This document shows, one piece after another, positions 8,292 through 20,465 of a stretch of DNA of 64,000 nt. Position 1 is the stretch's first letter. Every line of letters begins with the position of its first letter. Source of the DNA: Boseongicola sp. H5 (GTDB lineage: Bacteria; Pseudomonadota; Alphaproteobacteria; Rhodobacterales; Rhodobacteraceae); the NCBI GenBank assembly GCA_020622165.1, contig JACNMN010000001.1, positions 372,001 through 436,000 on the forward strand. The letters run 5' to 3'. Position numbers and translations under genes: made by a program. The notes below the pieces were generated by a model. It saw only the letters and a list, made by a program, of their open reading frames with translations, was not told the origin of the DNA and did not search any database.

Positions 8292-8693
8292 TCAGCTGGC
8301 TCTGACCTGATCGCGCAATGCCGTCATGTCGGCCACCAGCTTGGCGGCGGCATCGGCGCCGGTATCGCTGGCTGCATCGCGTTTGGCCTCGGCCTCGGCA
8401 ACCAGTTCCGCCATGATCTCGTCGGTGACTTCGGAAAGCGGCATGGCCTGCTCGGCAAGGATCGTGGTGGCCGGGCCGGACACATCCGCGAACCCGCCGG
8501 TGACTGCGAATTGCAACTTGCCATCCGCGCTTTCGACCGTCAGCACGCCGGGGCGCAGCGTCGTGATCGTCGGCGCGTGATCCGTCATGGCGGTCATATC
8601 GCCATCGGCACCAGGGATCTGCACGGAGCTTGCCTGCACCGAAGCCAGACGGCGTTCGGGCGAGACAAGATCGAACTGCATCATATCGGCCAT
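8292..8693 (-). CDS. atpC: F1F0 ATP synthase subunit epsilon
   Basis: 133 residues. It forms the central stalk with gamma and can inhibit ATP hydrolysis. The N-terminal beta-sandwich is clear: [12 protein letters not shown], then [11 protein letters not shown] (the family's G-x-G/M-x-L-x-x-H-A-P region) and PGVLTVE, ending with a predicted helical hairpin rich in Ala/Glu (residues 95-130). The ATG at 8693 lies 12 bases after the atpD stop, with GGAGG in the gap as ribosome site. It is the last gene of the operon. Confidence 0.95.
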   Translation of the reverse strand: MADMMQFDLVSPERRLASVQASSVQIPGADGDMTAMTDHAPTITTLRPGVLTVESADGKLQFAVTGGFADVSGPATTILAEQAMPLSEVTDEIMAELVAEAEAKRDAASDTGADAAAKLVADMTALRDQVRAS

Positions 8694-8705
8694 ATCGGCC
8701 CCTCC

Positions 8706-11028
<2,323 letters not shown>

Positions 11029-11040
11029 GGACCGGTCCCC

Positions 11041-12579
11041 TTACGAGAAATCAGCGGCAAATTCATCCAGAACGGCCTTGAGGCGGTCCGACGCGTCACC
11101 CTTGATTTTCGGATCTTCATTGGTCAGCCAGTCCAGCACATCGCTGTGCTTGCCGCGCATGTGCTTCAGCAGGCCCTGCTCGAACCGGCCCACATCCTTC
11201 ACCGCGATCTTGTCGAGGTAGCCTTCGGTGCCCGCGAAGATGACGACCACGATTTCCGCGTTGGTCAGCGGCGAATACTGCGGCTGTTTCATCAGCTCGG
11301 TCAGGCGCGCGCCCCGGTTCAGAAGACGCTGCGTCGAGGCGTCGAGGTCGGAGCCGAACTGCGCGAACGCAGCCATTTCACGATACTGCGCCAGTTCCAG
11401 CTTCACCGGGCCCGCAACGGATTTCATCGCGTTGGTCTGGGCGGAGGAGCCCACACGGCTGACCGACAGACCGGTGTTGACCGCCGGGCGGACGCCCTGG
11501 AAGAACAGTTCGGTTTCAAGGAAGATCTGGCCATCGGTGATCGAGATCACGTTGGTCGGAATGAAGGCCGACACGTCGCCGCCCTGCGTTTCGATGATCG
11601 GCAGCGCGGTCAACGAGCCTGCGCCGTGATCCTCGTTCAGCTTCGCCGAACGCTCCAGCAGACGGGAGTGCAGGTAGAACACGTCGCCCGGATAGGCTTC
11701 CCGGCCTGGCGGACGGCGCAGCAGGAGCGACATCTGACGGTAGGAGACGGCCTGTTTCGACAGATCATCATAGACGATCAGCGCGTGCTTGCCGTTATCG
11801 CGGAAGTATTCGGCCATGGCAGTGGCGGCGTAGGGCGCCAGAAACTGCATCGGCGCGGGGTCGGACGCGGTCGCCGCGACCACGATGGAATACTCGATCG
11901 CGCCGCTTTCTTCCAGCTTCTTGACAAGCTGCGCGACGGTCGAGCGTTTCTGGCCCACGGCCACATAGACGCAATAAAGCTTCTTGCTCTCGTCATCACC
12001 CGCGGCGTCGTTATAGGACTTCTGGTTGAGCATCGTGTCGAGCGCCACGGCGGTCTTGCCGGTCTGGCGGTCGCCGATGATCAGCTCCCGCTGGCCACGG
12101 CCGATCGGGATCATCGCGTCGATGGCTTTCAGGCCCGTGGCCATCGGCTCGTGCACGGATTTGCGCGGGATGATGCCCGGCGCCTTCACATCCGCCACCC
12201 GGCGCTCGGTCGCCTTGATCGCACCCTTGCCGTCCAGCGGATTGCCCAGACCGTCCACCACACGCCCCAGCAATTCCGGGCCCGCGGGCACGTCCACGAT
12301 GGAGTTGGTCCGCTTGACCGTGTCGCCTTCCTTGATGTCCCGGTCGGACCCGAAGATCACGACACCCACATTGTCGGATTCGAGGTTCAGGGCCATGCCC
12401 TGGATGCCGCCGGGAAATTCCACCATCTCGCCGGCCTGAACATTGTCGAGCCCGTACACACGCGCAATCCCGTCGCCCACGGACAGGACGCGGCCCACCT
12501 CGGCAACTTCGGCGTCCTGACCGAAACTCTTGATCTGTTCTTTCAGGATCGCAGAAATCTCTGCTGCTTGGATCGCCAT
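11041..12579 (-). CDS. atpA: F1F0 ATP synthase subunit alpha
   Basis: 512 residues. The regulatory nucleotide-binding subunit of F1. Walker [12 protein letters not shown] lies near residue 170, the VYDDLSKQA run near 270, and the signature [17 protein letters not shown] near 365 contains the conserved Arg that reaches into the beta catalytic site. Starts one base after the atpH stop, so expression is coupled. Confidence 0.98.
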   Translation of the reverse strand: MAIQAAEISAILKEQIKSFGQDAEVAEVGRVLSVGDGIARVYGLDNVQAGEMVEFPGGIQGMALNLESDNVGVVIFGSDRDIKEGDTVKRTNSIVDVPAGPELLGRVVDGLGNPLDGKGAIKATERRVADVKAPGIIPRKSVHEPMATGLKAIDAMIPIGRGQRELIIGDRQTGKTAVALDTMLNQKSYNDAAGDDESKKLYCVYVAVGQKRSTVAQLVKKLEESGAIEYSIVVAATASDPAPMQFLAPYAATAMAEYFRDNGKHALIVYDDLSKQAVSYRQMSLLLRRPPGREAYPGDVFYLHSRLLERSAKLNEDHGAGSLTALPIIETQGGDVSAFIPTNVISITDGQIFLETELFFQGVRPAVNTGLSVSRVGSSAQTNAMKSVAGPVKLELAQYREMAAFAQFGSDLDASTQRLLNRGARLTELMKQPQYSPLTNAEIVVVIFAGTEGYLDKIAVKDVGRFEQGLLKHMRGKHSDVLDWLTNEDPKIKGDASDRLKAVLDEFAADFS

Positions 12580-12580
12580 A

Positions 12581-13141
12581 TTATCCGACCTCTTTCATGG
12601 TGTTTTTCAGGGCGTTGAGCTTCGAACGGATCGAGCTGTCGATCATCTTCGAGCCAACTTTGACGACAAGACCGCCGATGAGGCTTTCATCCACGGTCGT
12701 ATTCAGGTTCACATCCTTGCCCACCGACGCTTTCAGCGCCTTGGACAGCTTTTCGGACTGGGTCTTGGTCAGCGGTTTGGCCGACACGACATCGGCGGTC
12801 ACTTCGCCTTTGTGATCGGCGATCTTTTCGCGCAGGGCGCGCAGCAAGGCAGGCAGCACGAAGAGCCGCCGCTTCGACGCCATCAGGCGCAGCGTGTTGC
12901 CGGTCATGTCATTCAGGCCCATCGCCTTGGCCACGGCGCCGATGGCCGCCTCGGTCTCGTCGCGGCTGTAGATGGGGGAGGTGATCAGATCGGCCAGATC
13001 GTCGCTTTCGGCAAGCGCGCCCTCAAGCGCGGCCACATCGGCTTGCAACGCATCCAGCGCCTTTGCTTCGGTGGCCAGTTCAAACATCGCGGTCGCGTAG
13101 CGCGCAGCAATGCCCATTGAGATCGAAGCAGGTTCGGACAC
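12581..13141 (-). CDS. atpH: F1F0 ATP synthase subunit delta
   Basis: 186 residues. Delta links F1 to the F0 b-subunit stalk. The N-terminal domain begins [22 protein letters not shown], the usual start in this group; the C-terminal part has [11 protein letters not shown] and the hallmark [21 protein letters not shown]. The start is a GTG at 13141, chosen because AAGGG lies 6 bases upstream and homologues begin with SEPASIS; an upstream ATG at 13207 would add 22 Arg-rich residues that do not fit. First gene of atpHAGDC; F0 genes (atpIBEF) are not in this window. Confidence 0.93.
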   Translation of the reverse strand: MSEPASISMGIAARYATAMFELATEAKALDALQADVAALEGALAESDDLADLITSPIYSRDETEAAIGAVAKAMGLNDMTGNTLRLMASKRRLFVLPALLRALREKIADHKGEVTADVVSAKPLTKTQSEKLSKALKASVGKDVNLNTTVDESLIGGLVVKVGSKMIDSSIRSKLNALKNTMKEVG

Positions 13142-13408
13142 GTCCACCCTTTCAGTATTTTGGCCCAGGCCGCGCGAAGGTCGCGCCCGGGCAGTTCGCG
13201 TGTTCAAGCGGGTGGAGCGCCCGCCGTTTCCCCAAAATCGCCGTTGATCTAGCAGAGGGGTTGGCTTGCTGCAACCGCCACAGTTATCGGGCGAATTACG
13301 GCCATCTCCTTTGTTTTCAAGGCTTTGCTCACGCAGCGTAAAACTGCGACGCTTTGAAGCTTAACACGATAGGCGATTTCTATGGAGAAATCTGCGATTC
13401 TGCGGCTG

Positions 13409-14167
13409 CTAAGGCGCGTGGCGCCCCGTCAGACCCGCGGGCGTCGGCACCCCGTCAAGCACGCGCAGGGGCCGGCGCACCCGTTCGGCCAGGCCTGGGC
13501 GGGTGGGCGCATAGACCTGTTTCGAGGCCTCGACCAAAATCACCCCGCCCGCGTAATAGGACGAGAGCCTGCGGCCCATCTTCTCGACCATCTCCGCAGA
13601 TTTCAGCCAGGCCCGGCGCTGACTTGGGGGGGCGAAAAGAGCCGCAGCGTGGCGTTCGGGCACAAAGTCATGGCGTTTCAGCTGCGCTTCCAGCTGGCTG
13701 AGACTGTAGGGGCGGCCGAAGCCGAACGGCGTCACGTCGCGCCGCGCCCACATGCCGGAGCGGTTCGGCACGATGAAAAGCGCGCGCCCCCCCGGCCCCA
13801 GAACCCGCGCGCATTCCTCCAGCACGGCGGAGGGATGTTCCGATGTCTCCAGCCCATGCAGGCAGACGATGCGGTCGGCAAACCCGGTCTGGATCGGCCA
13901 TCTGCCTTCGCGGCACAGGACCGAGACGTTTTCCAGCCCCGCGGGCCACGGCATCACGCCCTGCTCCGCGGGCATCAGGCCGATCACCCGGCGCGCATCC
14001 GCCAGATAGGGGCGCAGCAGCGGCACGGCGAAGCCGAAACCGATCACGGTCTGCCCCTTCGCCTCGGGCCACAGCGCCAGAACCTGATCGCGCACCGCTT
14101 TCTGGGCAATCCGCCCCAGCCGTGTCCGATAGTAGAACTGGCGCAGGTCCAGAACATCAAGATGCAT
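13409..14167 (-). CDS. Class I SAM-dependent methyltransferase
   Basis: 252 residues. A Rossmann methyltransferase: motif I is weak but present as [17 protein letters not shown] (residues 39-55), the acidic loop follows in RRVIGLMP, and the region [17 protein letters not shown] corresponds to motif IV-V. The C-terminal part is basic and holds a likely substrate arm. The target is not identifiable. It is divergent from gloB, with only 63 bases between starts, and sits upstream of the atp operon on the same strand; a shared role with gloB is known only from adjacency. Confidence 0.75.
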   Translation of the reverse strand: MHLDVLDLRQFYYRTRLGRIAQKAVRDQVLALWPEAKGQTVIGFGFAVPLLRPYLADARRVIGLMPAEQGVMPWPAGLENVSVLCREGRWPIQTGFADRIVCLHGLETSEHPSAVLEECARVLGPGGRALFIVPNRSGMWARRDVTPFGFGRPYSLSQLEAQLKRHDFVPERHAAALFAPPSQRRAWLKSAEMVEKMGRRLSSYYAGGVILVEASKQVYAPTRPGLAERVRRPLRVLDGVPTPAGLTGRHAP

Positions 14168-14230
14168 TGCAAACCCCTTGGCCGTGCGCGACGCTGCACC
14201 GGCACCTTAGCTGCGGCGCCGGAGATTACC

Positions 14231-15004
14231 ATGACCGACAGAGCCCAGATTGTGACCATTCCCTGCCTCGGCGACAATTACGCATTCCTGCTCCACGACC
14301 CAGAGAGCGGACGAACGGCGCTTGTGGACGCCCCCGAGGCCGGTCCGATCCGGGCGGAACTCGACGCCCGCGGCTGGACGCTGAGCGATATCCTGATCAC
14401 ACATCACCACGACGATCATATCCAGGCCGTCGCTGCCTTGCGCGGACCCGGCGGGGCCCGGGTCTGGGGTGCGGGCGCCGATCGGGAGCGCCTTCCCCGG
14501 CTCGATCACGAGCTGGTCGAAGGCGACGCCGTCCGGATCGGCGGGCTGTCGGGCCACGTGATCGAAGTGCCGGGGCATACAATCGGCCACATCGCCTTTC
14601 ATTTTCCCGATGCGGGGGCCGTTTTCACCGCCGACAGCCTGATGGCGCTCGGGTGCGGGCGGCTGTTCGAAGGCACTGCGGAACAGATGTGGGACAGCCT
14701 GCAGAAGCTTGCGGCCCTGCCGCCCGAAACGCTGGTTTGCTCGGGACATGAATACACCATGTCGAACGCGAAATTCGCGCTGAGTATTGAACCGCAGAAC
14801 GCCGCGCTTATCTCTCGGATCGAAAAGATCAAATCGGCGCGGGCGGCAGACAGCCCCACCGTTCCGAGCAAACTGGCCGACGAACTGGCCACAAACCCCT
14901 TCCTGCGTGCGCATCTGGACGACCTGAAATCGGGGATCGGGATGTCGGGCGAGCCCGATGTCGAGGTTTTCGCGGAAATCCGGGCCCGCAAGGACCGGTT
15001 CTAG
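14231..15004 (+). CDS. gloB: Hydroxyacylglutathione hydrolase (glyoxalase II)
   Basis: 257 residues, normal length. It hydrolyses S-D-lactoylglutathione to lactate and glutathione, the second step of methylglyoxal detoxification. The metallo-beta-lactamase metal motif THHHDDH is near residue 58, the second His in VPGHTIGHIAF near 115, the bridging Asp in FTADSLMALGCGRLFEGT near 135, and the last His in SGHEYT near 174. The C-terminal GloB-specific domain with NPFLRA is complete. The ATG at 14231 follows GGAGATT about 6 bases upstream. Confidence 0.95.
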   Translation: MTDRAQIVTIPCLGDNYAFLLHDPESGRTALVDAPEAGPIRAELDARGWTLSDILITHHHDDHIQAVAALRGPGGARVWGAGADRERLPRLDHELVEGDAVRIGGLSGHVIEVPGHTIGHIAFHFPDAGAVFTADSLMALGCGRLFEGTAEQMWDSLQKLAALPPETLVCSGHEYTMSNAKFALSIEPQNAALISRIEKIKSARAADSPTVPSKLADELATNPFLRAHLDDLKSGIGMSGEPDVEVFAEIRARKDRF

Positions 15005-15019
15005 GCCCCGGCCAATGAT

Positions 15020-15036
15020 TGCCCGATTTCCGGGCA
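15020..15036 (+). terminator. Small hairpin after gloB
   Basis: TGCCCG (15020-15025) pairs with CGGGCA (15031-15036) across a 5-base loop, 15 bases after the gloB stop. There is no adjacent T-run, so termination here is only probable. Confidence 0.35.
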
Positions 15037-15211
15037 CGCGCGGCTCACGGCAAGTAAAAAAGGGCGCTCTCGCTGAAGTTACGATCCTGTAACGTACTAT
15101 TTGAACAGAAATGCCTTGAAACCCGTCGGTAAAAACCGAAGCTTAACACTATGAGGCCATAGTCGGCGGGCCAGTCCATGGAGCCGCTGCACATGAAAAG
15201 GAGCACCTCAC

Positions 15212-17551
15212 GTGCCGTCGTTTTCGAACACCCTTGAGCAGGCCATTCACGCAGCGCTGGCACAGGCCAATGCGCGCCGCCACGAATTGGCGACCCTCGA
15301 ACATCTTTTGCTGGCGTTGCTGGATGAACCCGATGCCACCAAAGTCATGAAAGCCTGCAGCGTCGATATCGAGGCGCTGCGCGAAACACTTGTAACCTTC
15401 ATCGACGAGGATCTTTCGACACTCGAAACGGATGTGGAGGGTTCCGAAGCGGTGCCGACCGCCGCGTTTCAGCGGGTGATCCAGCGGGCCGCGATCCATG
15501 TCCAGTCCTCGGGCCGGACCGAAGTGACCGGCGCCAATGTTCTGGTCGCCATCTTCGCCGAGCGGGAATCCAATGCCGCCTATTTCCTGCAGGAGCAGGA
15601 CATGACCCGGTACGACGCGGTCAATTTCATCGCCCATGGCGTTGCAAAAGACCCCTCCTACGGCGAGGCGCGCCCGGTGACCGGGGCCTCGGACATGGAA
15701 GAAGAGACCAACCAGACCGGTCAGGACGGCGGCGGAGACGGCGATCAGAAGGAATCGGCACTTGCGAAATACTGTGTCGATCTGAACGCCAAGGCCGAGA
15801 AGGGCGAGGTCGATCCGCTGATCGGCCGCGACAACGAGGTCGAACGCTGCATTCAGGTTCTGTGCCGCAGACGCAAGAACAACCCCCTTCTGGTGGGCGA
15901 TCCCGGCGTCGGCAAGACCGCGATTGCCGAGGGTCTGGCACGGAAAATCGTTTCCGGCGAGACACCCGAAGTGCTCTCCGGCGCCACGATCTATTCGCTC
16001 GACATGGGCGCGCTGCTTGCCGGCACGCGGTATCGCGGCGATTTCGAGGAGCGGCTGAAGGCGGTTGTGACCGAACTGGAGGATCACCCCGACGCGGTGC
16101 TGTTCATCGACGAGATCCACACCGTTATCGGTGCCGGAGCCACCTCCGGCGGGGCGATGGACGCCTCGAACCTGCTGAAACCTGCCCTTCAGGGCGGCAA
16201 GCTGCGCTGCATGGGTTCCACCACCTACAAGGAGTTCCGCCAGCATTTCGAGAAGGACCGCGCGCTGAGCCGCCGGTTCCAGAAAATCGACGTGAACGAG
16301 CCTTCCGTGGAGGATGCGGTCAAGATCCTGCGGGGCCTCAAGCCTTATTTCGAGGATCATCACGATATCAAATACACCAATGATGCGATCAAGACCGCGG
16401 TGGAATTGTCCGCGCGCTACATCAACGACCGCAAGCTGCCGGACAAGGCGATCGACGTGATCGACGAGGCCGGCGCCGCGCAGCATCTGGTGGTTGAATC
16501 GAAACGCCGCAAGACCATCGGCGCCAAGGAGATCGAGGCGGTCGTCGCAAAGATCGCCCGCATTCCGCCGAAAAACGTCTCCAAGGACGATGCAGAAGTG
16601 CTGAAGGATCTGGAGGTGACGCTGAAGCGCGTGGTCTTCGGGCAGGATAATGCAATCGAATCGCTCGCCTCGGCCATCAAGCTGGCGCGCGCCGGGCTGC
16701 GGGAACCGGAAAAGCCGATCGGCAACTACCTGTTTGCGGGCCCCACCGGCGTCGGCAAGACCGAGGTGGCCAAACAACTGGCCGATACGCTCGGTGTGGA
16801 ACTGCTGCGCTTCGACATGTCGGAATACATGGAGAAACACGCGGTTTCCCGCCTGATCGGCGCGCCGCCGGGATATGTGGGCTTCGATCAGGGTGGTCTT
16901 CTCACCGATGGCGTGGACCAGCATCCGCACTGCGTGTTGCTGCTCGACGAGATCGAAAAGGCGCATCCGGATGTCTTCAATATCCTGCTGCAGGTCATGG
17001 ACCACGGCACGCTGACCGACCACAACGGCCGGTCGGTGGATTTCCGCAATGTCGTTCTGATCATGACCTCGAATGCGGGCGCGACGGAACAGGCCAAGGC
17101 CGCCATCGGCTTCGGCCGCGACCGGCGCGAGGGCGAAGATACGGCCGCCATCGAGCGGACATTCACGCCGGAGTTCCGCAACCGTCTGGACGCGGTCATC
17201 TCCTTCGCGCCGTTGCCGAAGGAGGTTATCCTGCAGGTGGTGGAGAAGTTCGTTCTGCAACTCGAAGCACAGTTGCTGGACCGGAACGTCACCATCGAGC
17301 TGACGAAAGCTGCCGCGGAGTGGCTGGCCGACAAGGGGTATGATGACAAGATGGGCGCCCGCCCGCTTGGCCGCGTGATCCAGGAGCACATCAAGAAGCC
17401 GCTGGCCGAAGAGCTCTTGTTCGGCAAGCTCGCCAAGGGCGGCAACGTCAAGGTCGGCCTGAAAGACGGCAAGATCGACCTGCGGATCGAAGAGCCCGGC
17501 AGCCCGCGCCTGTCGTCGAAGAAAAAGCCGCCCTTGCTGACGGCGGAATGA
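15212..17551 (+). CDS. clpA: ATP-dependent Clp protease ATP-binding subunit ClpA
   Basis: 779 residues. The unfoldase that feeds ClpP. The double Clp N domain spans residues 1-145 (begins [17 protein letters not shown]). AAA1 has Walker [14 protein letters not shown] near 230 and Walker [17 protein letters not shown]2 has [13 protein letters not shown] near 510 and [13 protein letters not shown]. The absence of the ClpB middle coiled coil and the ClpP-binding type loop region support ClpA. Start is a GTG at 15212 with AAAAGGAGC 8 bases upstream. clpS is not adjacent. Its stop overlaps the M23 peptidase gene by 4 bp. Confidence 0.95.
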   Translation: MPSFSNTLEQAIHAALAQANARRHELATLEHLLLALLDEPDATKVMKACSVDIEALRETLVTFIDEDLSTLETDVEGSEAVPTAAFQRVIQRAAIHVQSSGRTEVTGANVLVAIFAERESNAAYFLQEQDMTRYDAVNFIAHGVAKDPSYGEARPVTGASDMEEETNQTGQDGGGDGDQKESALAKYCVDLNAKAEKGEVDPLIGRDNEVERCIQVLCRRRKNNPLLVGDPGVGKTAIAEGLARKIVSGETPEVLSGATIYSLDMGALLAGTRYRGDFEERLKAVVTELEDHPDAVLFIDEIHTVIGAGATSGGAMDASNLLKPALQGGKLRCMGSTTYKEFRQHFEKDRALSRRFQKIDVNEPSVEDAVKILRGLKPYFEDHHDIKYTNDAIKTAVELSARYINDRKLPDKAIDVIDEAGAAQHLVVESKRRKTIGAKEIEAVVAKIARIPPKNVSKDDAEVLKDLEVTLKRVVFGQDNAIESLASAIKLARAGLREPEKPIGNYLFAGPTGVGKTEVAKQLADTLGVELLRFDMSEYMEKHAVSRLIGAPPGYVGFDQGGLLTDGVDQHPHCVLLLDEIEKAHPDVFNILLQVMDHGTLTDHNGRSVDFRNVVLIMTSNAGATEQAKAAIGFGRDRREGEDTAAIERTFTPEFRNRLDAVISFAPLPKEVILQVVEKFVLQLEAQLLDRNVTIELTKAAAEWLADKGYDDKMGARPLGRVIQEHIKKPLAEELLFGKLAKGGNVKVGLKDGKIDLRIEEPGSPRLSSKKKPPLLTAE

Positions 17552-18525
17552 TCCGGCGGCATATGATCGGAATTTCGGCGGTCCTGCTCGGGGCCGCCGT
17601 TTTCACATCCGCGGCCCGCGCGGACCCGCCCGCGCTGCACTTCCCCGTGGATTGCACTCTGGGCGAGACCTGTTTCCTCCAGCAATTCGTCGACCGGGAT
17701 CCCGGGCCGGGCGCGCGGGATTTCACCTGCGGGCCACTCAGCTACGATACCCATCAGGGAACCGATATTCGCCTCCCCGATCTGGAGGCCATGGCCGCGG
17801 GCGCGACCGTTACCGCGGCGGCGCCCGGCATCGTGCGCGGCACGCGCGACGGGGTGGCGGACCTGGGCCGCGCCGCCATGCTGGACGGCCAGGACTGCGG
17901 GAACGGCGTGGCGATCACCCATGCGGACGGCTGGGAAACCCAGTATTGCCATCTTCGCATGGGCAGTGTCGCCGTGACCACCGGAGACGCGGTTGCGGCG
18001 GGTACGCCGCTCGGGCTGATCGGGCTGTCCGGCAATACGGAGTTTCCGCATCTGCATCTGACACTCCGCCGGGACGGGCAGGTCGTGGACCCGTTCTCCC
18101 CCTCCGACATCGCCCTTTGCGGCGCGCAGGCGGCGCAGCTTTGGGCCGATCCGATCACGCCTTCCATGGGCGGGTTTCTGTCTGCCGGGTTCTCCGCGGC
18201 GCTTCCCGAATTCGATGAGATCGAGGCGGGCCGCGCCGATGCCGCCACCCTTTCGGCGACCACGTCCGCGGCGCTCGTTCTCTGGGCGAATGTCTATGGC
18301 GGGCGGGCGGGCGACGTGCTGACGCTGACCATCACCTCGCCGGACGGGGGCGCATTTCACACGCAATCCGTGACGCTGGAGAGGACGCAGGCGCAGCTCT
18401 TCCGCGCATCCGGCAGGCGGGCCCCGGCGGGCGGCTGGCCGGCGGGGCGGTATCTCGGGCAGATCACGCTCACCCGCGAAGCGCGCGAGATCGACCGGAT
18501 CGAGGCGGACGTGACGCTCCGCTAG
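17548..18525 (+). CDS. M23 family metallopeptidase, exported
   Basis: 325 residues with an N-terminal signal peptide (hydrophobic 7-22, cleavage probably after ARA). The peptidase part has HQGTDIR near residue 71 (His and Asp zinc ligands), GVAITHADGWETQYCHLR near 128 and the HLHL ligand near 170, all required residues for LytM-type endopeptidases. It would cut peptidoglycan cross-bridges in the periplasm. A C-terminal beta-rich domain (about 215-325) has no name I know. The ATG overlaps the clpA stop (ATGA), an odd functional pairing that may reflect only compact gene order. Confidence 0.87.
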   Translation: MIRRHMIGISAVLLGAAVFTSAARADPPALHFPVDCTLGETCFLQQFVDRDPGPGARDFTCGPLSYDTHQGTDIRLPDLEAMAAGATVTAAAPGIVRGTRDGVADLGRAAMLDGQDCGNGVAITHADGWETQYCHLRMGSVAVTTGDAVAAGTPLGLIGLSGNTEFPHLHLTLRRDGQVVDPFSPSDIALCGAQAAQLWADPITPSMGGFLSAGFSAALPEFDEIEAGRADAATLSATTSAALVLWANVYGGRAGDVLTLTITSPDGGAFHTQSVTLERTQAQLFRASGRRAPAGGWPAGRYLGQITLTREAREIDRIEADVTLR

Positions 18526-20459
18526 CGTTCGGTCAGCTTCATCTCGATCCGCCGGTTCTGGGCCCGGGCCTCATCGGTGTCTTCGGCACTGATCGGCCTG
18601 TATTCGCCGAACCCGGTGGCGGCCAGACGGCGCGGCGGAATGCCCAACTCTTCAGACATGTAGAGCACGACAGACAGCGCGCGCGCCTGGCTGAGTTCCC
18701 AGTTGTTCGCAAACTCGCCGAAGCCCGACAGCGGCGTGTTGTCCGTATGGCCGTCCACCCGGATGATCCAGTCGATACTCTCGGGGATCTCGTCGGCGAT
18801 CTCGGTCAGCAGACCGGCCACATTGGCGATCTGCGCGCGGCCCTCGGCGGCCAGCTCGGCCGAGGCCGGGGCAAAGAGAACCTCGGAGGAGAAGACGAAA
18901 CGGTCCCCCTCGATGCGCACCCCTTCCCGGCCTTCCAGCAGGTCCCGCAAGCGGCCGAAAAACTCCGACCGGTAGCGTTCCAGCTCCTCGGCTTCGGCGG
19001 CCAGACGCGCGGCCTCGGCAGCCTCCAGATCTGCGCGCGCGCTTTGCTCCGTCGCCAGTTGTGCCAACGCCGCGTTCAATTGCGCGCCGAGGGTTTCGAT
19101 CTGAACCTCGGCCTCCGCGTCGCGCGCGGCGGATGCATCCAGCAGGTTCTGCAACCCACCCAGTTGGGCGCGCAATGCCGCGACCTGCTCGTTCAGCGCG
19201 GCCACCTGCCGCTGGCTATCCGCCGACAGCGCTTCGGCAGCCTCCAGTTCCAGATTGGCCTGCGCCAGAAGTGCCGCGCGCGTTTCCGCCTCCGTCAGGC
19301 TGTTCTCCAGATCCGCCTCGGCAAGGCGTTGTGCGGCAAGCGCCTCGGCCAGCGCAAGTTCCAGCGCCGAAAGCCGTTCGGCCTGCCCCGCCGCATCGCC
19401 CTGCAACGCCGCCGCGCGGGCCTCCGCCTCGGCCAATGCGGCCTCCAGGGCGGCGGCGGTCTCGGCCTCGCTCGCGCCTTCGGCAAGTGCTACGGCCAGC
19501 CGGGCGGCAAGGTCGTCCTCCGCCTGATTGGCCGCGGCCAGCAGCGTCAGGGTTTCCTCCGCCTGACGGCGTTGTTCTTCCAGCGCCAGCGCCATGGCGG
19601 TCAGTTCGGCATCGGCGTTTTCCAGACGGGCCCGCAACGCCTCCGCCGCGGCGGCCTCGGTCAACCGGGCGGCTTCCTCGGCGCTCAAGGCGGCTTCGGT
19701 CGCGTCCAGACGCTGACGCAGGGCTTCGGCGGCCGCCAGCTCCGCCAGACGGGCCGCCTCCTGCTCGCTCAAATCCGCTTCAAGATCGCCGATCCGGGCG
19801 CTCAGCCCGGTGGTTTCGGCCTCCGCCTCCTGCAGGGCGGCAAGGGTCTGGGCCAGCGTCACCTCGGTCTGCGCGGCCTCGGCCTGAAGGTCGGCCATCA
19901 GTGCCTCCAGCGCCGCGCGCTCCGCCGCGGCGCGGCGCGCGGCCTCGGCCGCCTCGTCGATCTCGGAACGGGCCGTCGCCAGCGCCAGTTCCAGCGCCTC
20001 GGCCTCGCTGATCCGCTCGGTGATCTCGGCGCGGGCCGCATCCCGGTCGGCGGTCAGATCCGTATTGGCCGCGATCAGAGAGGCCACCTGCTCCTCGAAA
20101 CTGGCGATACGGACGGCCTGCGCCGTGCGCTCGGCGCTGAGCGAAGCGATCAGGGCAGCCTGCGTTGCTACCTCCGCCTCGGCCTGTGACAGGCTGCTGC
20201 CAAGGGTTGCCACGCGCGCCTCCAGCCGCGCATTGCTGCCCTGGGCCAGTCCAAGCGCGTCGGCCAGTTCGTTGAGTTGCGCATTCAGCGCGTTCAGTTC
20301 GTCATCCTGGGTGCTGATCTCTTCGCGCAGCACGTATTGCACGACCATGAAGATCGTCAGCAGAAAGATCATCACCATCAGCAGGGCGGTGATCGCGTCC
20401 ACGAAACCGGGCCAGATCGAGGCGGTGAGACGTGTCCCTGCCCGTCGCTGAAAGGCCAT
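18522..20459 (-). CDS. MotB/OmpA-like protein with very long coiled coil (stator-like partner of ExbB)
   Basis: 645 residues. One N-terminal membrane helix (about 17-42) contains an Asp at 21 (GFVDAITALL), placed like the proton-binding Asp of MotB/ExbD-type stators. Residues about 45-510 are an unbroken Ala/Glu/Leu-rich heptad region, a long periplasmic coiled coil. Residues about 520-645 are an OmpA peptidoglycan-binding domain with RVDGHTDNTPL, NWELSQARAL and a final NRRIEMKL. The gene lies 6 bp after the ExbB-like gene, so the two form an operon and probably one proton-driven complex spanning inner membrane to cell wall. It is not a flagellar motor gene by context. The role is unknown. 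Confidence 0.8.
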   Translation of the reverse strand: MAFQRRAGTRLTASIWPGFVDAITALLMVMIFLLTIFMVVQYVLREEISTQDDELNALNAQLNELADALGLAQGSNARLEARVATLGSSLSQAEAEVATQAALIASLSAERTAQAVRIASFEEQVASLIAANTDLTADRDAARAEITERISEAEALELALATARSEIDEAAEAARRAAAERAALEALMADLQAEAAQTEVTLAQTLAALQEAEAETTGLSARIGDLEADLSEQEAARLAELAAAEALRQRLDATEAALSAEEAARLTEAAAAEALRARLENADAELTAMALALEEQRRQAEETLTLLAAANQAEDDLAARLAVALAEGASEAETAAALEAALAEAEARAAALQGDAAGQAERLSALELALAEALAAQRLAEADLENSLTEAETRAALLAQANLELEAAEALSADSQRQVAALNEQVAALRAQLGGLQNLLDASAARDAEAEVQIETLGAQLNAALAQLATEQSARADLEAAEAARLAAEAEELERYRSEFFGRLRDLLEGREGVRIEGDRFVFSSEVLFAPASAELAAEGRAQIANVAGLLTEIADEIPESIDWIIRVDGHTDNTPLSGFGEFANNWELSQARALSVVLYMSEELGIPPRRLAATGFGEYRPISAEDTDEARAQNRRIEMKLTER

Positions 20460-20465
20460 CCCCGG

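Noticed and set aside
13142..13408. atp operon promoter and small gene in the gap upstream of atpH
   Set aside because: A TTGAAA lies on the minus strand near 13320, but the -10 region is poor; small open frames here lack start signals and coding bias.
15115..15140. CTTGAAA upstream of clpA as a heat-shock sigma-32 promoter
   Set aside because: The -35 part fits, but no convincing -10 box follows at the right distance (about 4 of 8 bases only).
15149..17389. 746-codon minus-strand frame opposite clpA
   Set aside because: ClpA on the plus strand has both Walker motifs and correct length; the antisense product is a typical GC-bias artefact.
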